This document shows, piece by piece, positions 11,233 to 20,986 of a stretch of 33,588 nt of DNA; within the stretch, counting starts at the first letter, position 1, and every line of letters begins with the position of its first letter. Under the pieces are notes generated by a model. It searched no databases, was not told the DNA's origin, and saw only the letters and a list, made by a program, of their open reading frames with translations. Position numbers and translations under genes: made by a program. The stretch comes from Didymodactylos carnosus (Eukaryota; Rotifera; Eurotatoria; Philodinida; Philodinidae). The stretch spans positions 1-33,588 of the forward strand of contig CAJNOQ010001285.1 of NCBI GenBank assembly GCA_905250885.1, read 5' to 3'.

Positions 11233-11982
11233 CACGCTGTACGATCATGGAGGCTTTGAAACGAAAAAATATTAGGATAAAAATTTTATCCAATAATTAA
11301 TTTATTTTGAACGTTTCTCTTTCCGACTTTAAACATTATATTTGTGTGTTATTTGAGTTGTAGCTAGTGATGGGCCGAAATACTACAAAACGAAAGAAAA
11401 GAAACGAATTGCGTAGTTTCCTGTTCTTTTCCGTACAGTTATACCAACTGTCTTTTCTTTTGTTCGCGACTGAAGTGGAATGTACGGTATTTCCTACAGG
11501 AAACGAAAAAAATTACGTACTTCTTTCGTTATAGTCGTCACACAATTTCTCTTTTCTTTCGTTTCTGACACATCTCTTTCGACCCATCCCTCGTTGTATC
11601 CAATGAATTATTATGACATCATTGCTGTACATTCACTATCATTTAAAAGGAATAGAGTAACATTACGAGTGAATAATGATAATATCATTGTTATTCTTGT
11701 TATTTAATATTCACCACAAAATAGTGAGTACAAACACTCACTATTGTAATCTTTTTACCATTTGAGATAATGTCTTTTAAATAAAGGCGAAACATCTCAG
11801 TCGTATCAAAGTGATATTTTTAAAAATCCTCAGAAGTTTTTGTACTGATTCGATTCATGAGAAGTTGTTTCTAGATAAACGTTTAGTGGTAATCTATAAC
11901 TAACAAAAATGTACTCCACAATGAGTAGGTGCTGTTGAGTACGATGAACTAATGCCAAATCATTTTAATACATACGATAATG
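11233..11982 (+). repeat. Left arm of a long inverted repeat flanking ACSF3
   Basis: About 750 bp that recurs in inverted orientation at 15672-16402 with only scattered single-base and short indel differences. The outer ends share CGATCATGG (left, about 11242) and CCATGATCG (right, about 16384). The inner ends share ATGCCAAATCATTTTAATAC and its complement. The middle part (about 11368-11590) is itself palindromic, running from GATGGGCCGAAA through GAAACGAAAGAAAAG words to CTTTCGACCC. Weak frames across it (11480-11707) have no recognised product. Confidence 0.93.
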
Positions 11983-13251
11983 AAATACGACTGTTGTTGA
12001 GATTCACTGCAAAAAGATCAGTGATGCTTTTTCGAAATCTATTTTATTGATATGCTAATGTAATTTTGTGAGATGTGAGATTCTTTTAAAAGTGACAAGG
12101 AATTGATCTCCAGTTAAATATTTATCTTATAGAGGTCGCGGTCGATCAGAGAAAAAAATGAGGGATTGCCTTAAATATAATTTAGGGATAAACGCGACGA
12201 ACTATAGTGGGTATCGAAAGTTGAGTATTTACCCACAAAAATATTTCTGTTTGCTTTATCCACATCATGAGAACAATGGGATGTATGTAAATCTTTTTCA
12301 ATCACCCCGTTTTCTGACCATTTTTAAAATAAAGACAAAAATGACTAGAAAACGGAGAAAAAAATAAGATAAATTAAAAGATTTGTAAAAAGATGAAGAA
12401 AAAAGTTGTTGACAAACGTTTAAGTAGTCGAAAAGCGCAATTCAAATATACGATTTGCATGAGCGGTTTTTGAGAGCCTTTACACAAAGATCAAAAAGCA
12501 ACTCAGTATTTGAATTAGACCACTACTATTAGTACACTCGATCAAGTGTTCAGCGGTTTTTCCACGGCCTTATAGTTAGTAGCTGATAGTTCAAAATTTT
12601 TTGTTTAATTTTAAGATAAAAAATGGAATTCTGAACTTTTACGTTGCAATTTCGAAATTTTGATACATATGTGAACCTCAGACAAAAGCTTGCAATTACT
12701 CATGAATGAAGCCTGAATTTGATCCAATTCAATGTAATGAAAAAGAATTATCCTTGTTGTTTCGTAACACAAAAGAAATTATACTTTACTTCTCGACTTT
12801 GAAGAAAGAATTCTGAGGGTAAATCCTCCTGAACTTTTTTTTTGAAATTACCACTGCAAAAGAGAGGAAAATGGTATGCAGTTGTAGAAAAGAAACGTAT
12901 TGATTCTATGCATTAGTTGATATTAACAAAAAGAAAAATAGATGATTTTATTGCGTTACTCAATGTACTTTTGAGCACTTTTCACAGGTTATATCTCTTT
13001 GATCTCTAGGTGTTAATTCCACATGACTGAAAAGATACACAGAGGAGAGATGAATCAATTTCAGGAATTTTTTCACTTGACTACAAATATTAATAAAGGT
13101 AAATATTGTAGATGATCTCGATCTTAGAAAGAAGTTTCTTCCATTTCCACTCGATTTTTTTTGTTCCATAAATCTTTACTTTTCTGAACCACTTTCTCTA
13201 ATCGGAAACTATGCTCTTACTTCCATACTTCAATTGTCTGTTTTATTTTAG
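11983..13251. other. Non-coding spacer upstream of ACSF3
   Basis: No recognised gene; frames at 12158-12367 and 12960-13169 have no domain. A small hairpin occurs at about 12307-12355 (CCGTTTTCT...AGAAAACGG). TTTTATTTTAG directly before the ATG at 13252 looks like a splice acceptor, so a 5' untranslated exon could lie in this region. Confidence 0.4.
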
Positions 13252-15293
13252 ATGCTGAAAACTCTAAAAATAATTAATCGGAGTTTGAACAATTCTAAGC
13301 TGTCTTCGTTCTTGACACTAAAACGTACTGTCTACCGATCCGTCTATGATCATAGTGATAAAATAGCTGTCATTGATGATAATGGCAGATATTCATATAA
13401 AAATTTGATTTCTGCTAGTTTTCAGCTAAGTAATAAACTATTAAAAAGCATTCCATCCGGAAAACTAAAAGGTGAACGAATTGCATTCCTCTGTAATCAA
13501 GACGTCTCATATGTCCTTGCTCAATGGTCGTGTTGGTTAAATCATAGTGTATGTGTGCCATTGTGTAAAGATCATCCAGCTAAGGTATTAGAATATTACA
13601 TCAAAGATTCAAAAGCATCCATATTAATATCAACCAGCAATTTTGAAAATGTTCTAAAGCCATTAGCCGAAAAATTTAAAATACCACTAATAGTACTAAA
13701 CAAAGATGATTTGAAAATGAAAAACGATAAAATAGAAAAAGATTTAGACATATTTTCAAACAGTAAGGAAGACGCATTAATCTTGTACACATCAGGTACA
13801 ACAGGTCCGCCAAAAGTAAGCGAATAGTCGACTGCCAATGTTTCTCTCTCTCTCGCTACTGTTATTGTTGTTTTTGTAGGGCGTCGTTCATACCGTGAGT
13901 TCGTTAAAAGCACAAATGGATGCAATGATTGAATCCTGGAGATGGGAAACGAAAGATACCTTGTTAAATGTGTTGCCATTACATCATGTTCATGGTATTG
14001 TGAATTGTGTAATGACACCCCTCTATAACGGAAGTACATTAGTTATGGACCAAAAATTTGACGCAGCAACAGTAAACTAACATATTTTATTAACTGCATA
14101 TATCAGCTGCAGTCAAATAGTCGACATGTGTCTCGTTTTCTAGACATGGAATCATCTTTTAAATGACAAAGATCCTTCCATCAGTGTTTTCATGGCTGTT
14201 CCAACAATCTATGTAAAATTAATTGAACAATATAAAAAATCTGGCTGGACATCGAAGGATGTTGAACAAATTCGAAAAATGAGGTTTGAGCATAATCTTT
14301 CACCTTTCTCTTTGGACACAAATATTAGTTTCGTTGCTAGTTTAGATTATTTGTTTCTGGTTCAGCTGCCCTACCCGAATCAATATTTAAACAGTGGAAA
14401 GAACTGACGCATTTTTGAAATTTTAGAACAATTTGGAATGTCAGAAGCTGGACGAGTGCTGTCAAATACAATAGATGGAAAAAAATTGCCTGGTCGAGTG
14501 GGTTTACCAATGCCTAATATGACAATTCGTTTGACACAAAAAGATGACAATAATAATGAAAAAATTGTTGCTGAAGGAACTTTGGAGAAAGTAAAAATAT
14601 TTGAAAAAGGTAGATTTGTTTGTATGTCTTATCATTCGGTTCCATTCTGCTCTTTCATCGATTAGGCGACCACAAAGATGGAAATGTATCTGGTGAATTG
14701 CACGTTAAAGGTAAATATCTTGATTACACTCTATCTAGAAACTCAGTAAGTGAAGTTATTATTTTCAATTGAGGTCCAACTTTATTTAAATATTATTTTA
14801 ACAAGGAAGATGTGACAAAAAAATCGTTTGATAAAGATGGATTTTTCGCAACAGGCAAACAAATATGTTCATATTACAGTAACAAAGTGTAGAGTAGTTT
14901 TTATATATTTTAGGCGATATGGTTGAATATGAAATGGCGAATAATACATTTAAAATAATGGGTCGTACTTCGGTCGATATTATCAAGAGCGGTGGGTACA
15001 AAATAAGCGCGCTGGACATTGAAGCTGTTCTGTTACATCACCCATCGATTAGTGAATGCGTTGTTCTTGGTGTGCCTGATGCACAGTGGGGCGAAAAAGT
15101 AACGGCTATTATTGTTCTAAATCAAAATGCTGAAAAATTAAGTTTGGATCAAATTCGAGAATATTGTAAGAAAAAACTACCGGCTTACAGCTGTCCAACA
15201 AACTTAAAAATTGTCGATGCTTTCGAACGAAATGCGGTGGGAAAAATAAATAAAAAAGAATTAAGACAAAAATTATTTCCAACATCAAAATAG
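13252..15293 (+). CDS. ACSF3: ACSF3-type malonyl/acyl-CoA synthetase (7 exons, one apparent frameshift)
   Basis: Exons: 13252-13815, 13880-14071, 14144-14283, 14346-14609, 14666-14710, 14774-14854, 14914-15293. The product is about 554 residues if one extra T is ignored (human ACSF3 576). ANL-superfamily motifs: P-loop YTSGTTGPPKG across exons 1-2, LPLHHVHG, VFMAVPTIY, VSGSAALP, FGMSEAG, the GD...GRTSVDIIKSGGYKIS hinge, and C-terminal GKINKKEL with the adenylation lysine. ACSF3 activates malonate (and methylmalonate) to the CoA thioester in mitochondria for mitochondrial fatty acid synthesis. The N-terminus MLKTLKIINRSLNNSKLSSF is basic, fitting a presequence. Oddities: exon 4 has TTTTT at 14412-14416 where frame needs four T; intron 6 starts GC instead of GT; the gene sits between two long inverted repeats. 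A polymorphism, assembly error or early decay could explain the frameshift. Confidence 0.85.
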
Positions 15294-15671
15294 TGTTATG
15301 GTTATTGTATGACTTTTTTAATTTAGATCACTTTTTCGAATATCTTTTATACGTAGTATTTTTGTAGATTTTAATTCATATACGAAACTAATGATTTCGT
15401 TTGACAACATTAAAATAAACACTTGATAGAGGAAAATGCATAGAAACATTGGTTAAATGCTTGGTGTGTAATTTTTTTCGAGAATTATCGATTTGAAGAT
15501 TCGTCTGTGAAACAGTCTAAGAGTGCACAGGTTCAATTTCCCACAAACCATGTTTCTCTTCAGATGACATTCTCTCTACTGCCAGCTCGAACATCGTTGA
15601 CGTCTGTCCTCTGATTCACAAAGAAACTCCCACAATGGCAATTCACTCTTACATTCTTCGTGTTTATTATC
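15294..15671. other. ACSF3 3' untranslated region and spacer
   Basis: About 380 bp between the ACSF3 stop codon and the right long inverted repeat. It holds the AATAAA listed separately and otherwise no gene. Confidence 0.4.
15414..15419 (+). promoter_or_regulatory. Candidate poly(A) signal for ACSF3
   Basis: AATAAA about 120 nt past the ACSF3 stop codon, in AT-rich sequence. It is the only canonical hexamer close downstream that I noticed. Confidence 0.5.
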
Positions 15672-16402
15672 CATCATCGCATGTATTAAAATGATTTGGC
15701 ATTAGTTCATCGTACTCAACAGCACCTACTCATTGTGGAGTACATTTTTGTTAGTTATAGATTACCACTAAACGTTTATCTAGAAACAACTTCTCATGAA
15801 TCGAATCAGTACAAAAACTTCTGAGGATTTTTAAAAATATCACTTTGATACGACTGAGATGTTTCGCCTTTATTTAAAAGACATTATCTCAAATGGTAAA
15901 AAGATTACAATAGTGAGTGTTTGTACTCACTATTTTGTGGTGAATATTAAATAACAAGAATAACAATGATATTATCATTATTCACTCGTAATGTTACTCT
16001 ATTCCTTTTAAATGATAGTGAATGTACAGCAATGATGTCATAATAATTCATTGGATACAACGAGGGATGGGTCGAAAGAGATGTGTCAGAAACGAAAGAA
16101 AAGAGAAATTGTGTGACAACTATAACGAAAGAAGTACGCAATTTTTTTTCGTTTCCTGTAGGAAATGCCGTATATTCCACTTCAGTCGCGAACAAAAGAA
16201 AAGACAGTTGGTATAGCTGTACGGAAAAGAACAGGAAACTACGCAATTCGTTCCTTTTCTTTCGTTTTGTAGTATTTCGGCCCATCACTAGCTACAACTC
16301 AAATAACACACAAATATAATGTTTAATGTCGAAAAGAAAAACGTTCAAATAAATTAATTATTGGATAAAATTTTTATCGTAATCCATGATCGTAACAGTC
16401 GT
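15672..16402 (-). repeat. Right arm of the long inverted repeat flanking ACSF3
   Basis: Inverted copy of 11233-11982. It lacks about 17 bp present near the outer end of the left arm (GGCTTTGAAACG region). It contains the near-palindrome TTTCCTGTAGGAAA around 16152 and the same GAAACGAAAGAAAAG words. The 113-codon minus-strand frame at 15947-16288 is an open stretch of this repeat with a low-complexity peptide and no recognised domain, so it is not called as a gene. Confidence 0.93.
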
Positions 16403-18721
16403 AACCAACGTAAAAATCCAAATGATTTAGAATATTGGATATATGTACAATGCACATCTGTTACATGCAGATGTTTTAGTATTCATGAAAAGTGAAAGTC
16501 ATTAAAGGACCTGTAATAATAACGACTGAAGCCAATAAAAGAGTAACGACATTTTGAGAAAAGAAAACTAGAGTAATGGATAGAGACAGATTAAGTAAAC
16601 AAAATGAAAACAAAGTGAAAGAAAAAGAAGAATAAAATAAAAAATTAAAACAAGAAAAGAACCTGACACGGGTATGAATTGACTAGAAATATGGCTGATT
16701 TGTTTAGAAAAATTATGGCAGCGTTATGATGACGGTCGTATTGATATTCCAGCTTTCTTAAAAGCTGTTGATATAAGATACTTTCAATATCCATCCAACA
16801 ATTGAACATTCTCATGTGTTTGTTGTGATGTTTCATATCCTGTGTGTTTTTAGTTCTGTTTTCGCTTATGGTTAGTTAATTGTAGGGCTTTTCTCAAATT
16901 ATCGGAAAGTAAATTGGCTATAGCAAAAATACATGTATTTTTTTCCTATATGAAAAAACCTAATTAAAATGAAAAATAATGAACGGAAAGTAAATCGTGC
17001 ACATACTTTTTTTCTGTAATCGTTTTGTTTTGCTATTTCTATTCATATAAAAACATTGTTCAATATGTGGAATGTTGAAAGATTTTGAAATTTAATTAAC
17101 AGTATTTGAGTACGTATCTGTTCATGCAGTCGAAACAAGTGCAATACTGTTTCTACAGTATATAAAATAACTATTAATAATTTATAGACCAAAAAATGCA
17201 GAATTTCGTGCTCTATTACTATTAGACTGTGTAACTTACAAAATAAAATTGCTACTTTTTTACCGGGAAAACTAGGAAATACTAGACGTCGCTAAGATGG
17301 GTCCAAAAAGTGAGAGAAAGTGACCTTTTTCAAAGACGCTCGGCTTTTATCTAAAAATCATTATTTCTCATCATGTTGGTCCTTGCTGAATTTTTCGGTA
17401 TACCTTGTTTTGAAATTATTAGGTTTCTATGTTGATTCAAGGCTTCATTCAATGCACTCACTAAAGAAATGCTATCCAACGTAAAAACAAATTTTTCAAT
17501 GTTAAAGTACGTTTCTGAATCAAAAACAGGCTCGTTAATCAACAGACAATTGGTTTTTAAGGCTTATCTACTCCCTTACATGCAACTAATTACTTTGGGT
17601 TATTTGGTCTATGTTATGTGACACACTAAAAAATATAATTGAGGCAAGAAATCGTCAGTTGTACAGATATGTTCATTTGCGGTTCGATGCCACTAATGAT
17701 GCGATCAGATGAAGCCAAAATTTTAAAACAATAAATTATAGAGTACATGTTTTCCTACTACGATTTATAGATAAATTTTTCTTTTACCATCCAGAACTTA
17801 TAGAAAGTTATATACAGCACGAAACGACAAAACTTTATTTATAAATGTATAGTGAACAACCCTTTATTCCATATCTTCCTGAGGGACGACCAACCAGATA
17901 TGTTAATCAGCTACAGTCATTACAAGAGCCTTACGGTTCAAAACTAGGGCAATTTATTTGTAATGAATACGGTGTTGAAACTTGACTGCAACAACAGTTT
18001 ATATTTGTGAAAAAATGTGAACTATTGTAAAGCCATGTCAGAGGCTACGAGTCTGACATGATCTCTTCGTTTTTATGCATTTCATAATAATTAAGTATTA
18101 GGTCAGGAGCTCCATAATCGATTACTTATAGTTTATAAATTCCAGCCTCAAATAGCGTTCCTATTAAGGGTAGCCCCCCTCTTTTTTTACCTTGTTGTCG
18201 AATGCGGAGCATACATCCGTTTGAGCTCAACTTTAATTCGAATGTCGTTAGATGTCATTCAGTATTATCCGAGATAATTCAATAGACTGAACAAGATCTA
18301 CGTCTATAACCAAAGATTAAGAGCTTCTGGAGACTTTTAAAATATGTTTATTCAAATGATGAAAATAGTTTTAAGTATGTTTATTCAATAAATTAACAAA
18401 TAGTGGAATAAAAATAAAGTTCTTTTCTTGCTTTTCACCTGTTTATAACGACAAAACATTTCAAATAGTTAAACATTTTTGTCGAAAACACATCGCCGAA
18501 TAAAAGTATTAAAAGATGCGGAACAACTTTTGTGAAGTGGCATGCATATTCTTCACTCTACTATGCTCAATAGGCGCTCAATCGGTCGTCTTTATAACTC
18601 CACAACAAATGGTATCAAGAACTCAGAACTACTGGGTCTGTAAAAGTAGGTGAAAAGACGAGAATGTCTATGTACTGTCAGTCGATCAGCATCAGAAGAT
18701 CGGTAGAGGAGAAAAAGTCTC
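16403..18721. other. Intergenic, with possible coding relics
   Basis: No complete gene. Two short frames look coding-like. 16683-16805 reads LEKLWQRYDDGRIDIPAFLK, faintly EF-hand-like, and ends in a stop. 17845-17985 encodes 46 residues starting MYSEQPFIPYLPEGRPTRYV. Neither has a clear splice partner. They may be gene relics; no family can be named. Confidence 0.35.
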
Positions 18722-19250
18722 TTGAAATATTCTCGTTTTCTGTTTCTAGTCAATGGTAAAGTCAACAGACCTACTTTTCCTACCTACATTCGAATCTATC
18801 AGGTTTACATGTCGATTCCAGTGCATAAAATTGAAGTGAGCACATCAAAGAACATTTTGTATATTGATGATGCCATTGTGTTTTTGACGAAAGAGAAAAT
18901 TTGGGACGATGGTAATGAATATTTCATTACATTAGACGAAGGTGTCCTCTTTTCCACGCTAACACGAAACTCGTCGGCATATACAAATTCGAACTTCTGG
19001 CATTTTATTGTCGTGAAACCAATGCAGATCCACCTTTCACCAAGTTACCAGACCAGGTAGACGAGATCGTGAAAAAGAGTGTGTTATTCAAGAAACTTTT
19101 ATTTTTATACAGCGACAGAACGTTGACTGACCTAATAAGCAATCTAGCAATCGCAGTGAGTTTTACTTTCGGAACATTTTGTATCTCAGAAAATGGAGAA
19201 TTCACTGGGCAGCAGAACACAGTTTTGAAATTCTGTCAGCGCTCATGGTA
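18722..19250 (+). pseudogene. Frameshifted gene fragment, unidentified (secreted-type domain?)
   Basis: Frame one (about 18749-19010) reads coding-like sequence: VNGKVNRPTFPTYIRIYQVY, then KIWDDGNEYFITLDEGVLFS and NSNFWHF. The likely continuation, ETNADPPFTKLPDQ, is in another frame from about 19015, so a 1-2 nt frameshift lies near 19010. TTTCTAG before 18749 resembles a splice acceptor, so this may be an internal exon. The rest of the gene is not visible. The Tyr/Trp/Gly-rich beta-sheet-like pattern suggests an extracellular domain, but this is a guess. It could also be a real exon with an unrecognised tiny indel. Confidence 0.4.
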
Positions 19251-20098
19251 TGTTGTTTATTATTTCAAAAGCTTTCCGTACATTGCAGAGATAATTGAAA
19301 GAACCAATATAATGAATGACTTCCTCTTTTTTCGGAATTCAGCCGTAATGGCGATGAGAGTTTTTTGTTGTTGTTGGACTTTTAGTTAAAGATTTGAAAT
19401 CTATAAACAGTTGATTAAACTAGTTTTACATCGATTTATAAATAACAAAACTCAAAGCTTTAGCTTTTCACAATCTAATTTATTACGTTAATTTCTATAG
19501 ATAAACAACCACTCTTTCCAACAATGTTTGGTTTTTTGTTAAACGTGATTCACTCATTAAATTGTTCATTTCGAACAATTACAACAAAAAGCACTCTGAA
19601 TAGCTGAAAAGAGGAAAATACGTTTGGAGAAAGCTTATCCATCCATGGTCATCAACTATTTCATTCAGCGCAAACAGAAACAATTTCTTTGAAGCATTTG
19701 TTATCAAATGAGATTAAAAGCCCAATAATAAAATCATGATGCTCAAGAAATGGTAGCCTTCCTGAAATATTGTGTTTTCTTAATCTTTTGGCGATAGGTA
19801 GACCTCAATGAGGTATGAAAAACCTCAAGAGGATTTATCCCCTCGCGCCTTTGTTTTCGAGATATCGAATTTTCAAGATGCATACGAAAAGAGACTGAAA
19901 CGAAAACACTGCTCTGATCTGTTTCAAAAGAGAATCTCTATTGATGTTTTTTGAATAAATTTCGATAGAAAAGTGCCAGTGACCCAGGGTTTCCATCCTT
20001 CGTCCTGCGTTCTATACAATGATCGTAACTTTTAAGCAAAATGGACGGAAAAATCTATAATAAAAGTAGTTGATCTCAAATAGTGCTAAAACAGCTCA
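19251..20098. other. Intergenic, nothing recognised
   Basis: AT-rich sequence without recognisable coding, RNA or repeat structure, apart from the tail of the fragment's second frame, which runs to a stop at about 19387. Confidence 0.4.
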
Positions 20099-20415
20099 TC
20101 ATATCACCGAAACAAAACAAAATAAAGTTGGTTTAGAGTTGCTGAAAAGTGATTTTTCGTATTCAGCACACTCGATAACCCAGAAGATTTTCTATTTTTG
20201 GCTCGAGGTACTTCCGAAAGTTTAAGAAAACTTTTGAAACAAAATGGCGCAAAACGTTTTCCATGGAAAAATAATATTAATTTGAAAACTTTTCCTAAAC
20301 TTTCGGAAGTACCTAGGGCCAAAAACAGAAAATCTTCTGGGTTATCGAGTGTACTGAATACGAAAAACCACTTTTCAGCAACTCTAAACCAACTTTATTT
20401 TTTTCCGGTAATATG
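20099..20415. repeat. Near-complete palindrome (MITE-like foldback), about 317 bp
   Basis: Arms of about 120 bp (20099-20223 and 20290-20415) are near-perfect inverted copies. Both contain CGATAACCCAGAAGATTTTC or its complement and CTTTCGGAAGTACCT. The middle continues to pair weakly around TTTTCCATGGAAAA (about 20259-20272), so almost the whole element can form one hairpin. The two mirror-image open frames here encode partly identical peptides because of the symmetry and are not genes. Confidence 0.92.
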
Positions 20416-20986
20416 AAATATATTGTTTTAAAGAGAAAAGTGTTCGCTTCATTTGTGACTTCTAGATTTTACGGTGCTTCTAGTGTAGAGAGACATAAAA
20501 TTTACCTCTCAAAAAATTTGAAAATATAAAATTACAATACAGAATTTCTGCTATCCTTGAAACTACATTAGAACAGAACTCTAAACTTTTGTTTGATGGA
20601 GAAAAAAGATTTCGAACTATATTGCCCGTTCAAAATTTTGCTCTCCCATTATTATATGGTGTATCAAGGACATATCTTAAACTTTTCATACCACAAACTG
20701 GACTAAGTTAATTTAAATTAGCAGAAAAAGTCAGAAAAAAAAGTACTCTGAACGTTTCTCTGTCGCTTTATACTGGAATTGATTATTTCATTTGAAAAAT
20801 CTGTTTTTTTATTATGTGGTTAAAATTATCAAGAAAACAAGATAAAAAAAATCACAAAAAGATAACAATATATTGCGAGTAAACAAAAATGACTATTTTT
20901 TCACATGGAAAAACACAATCTAATAATAAATTAACATAAATGCATCATTATAAAAAGAAAAAACTAAGACTATGTATATCTACTTA
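20416..20986. other. 3' flank of CCDC22
   Basis: AT-rich non-coding stretch after the CCDC22 stop codon (minus strand). No canonical poly(A) hexamer was spotted close to the stop. Confidence 0.35.

Noticed and set aside
13596-14039. 147-codon minus-strand frame
   Set aside because: Antisense to ACSF3 exons 1-2 and the intron between them, which carry clear conserved coding sequence on the plus strand.
15947-16288. 113-codon minus-strand open frame
   Set aside because: It lies wholly in the right long inverted repeat, translates low-complexity palindromic sequence, has no recognised domain, and its left-arm counterpart is interrupted.
20104-20416. Two opposed 72-codon frames with identical C-terminal peptides
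   Set aside because: Direct result of the near-perfect palindrome; not two genes.
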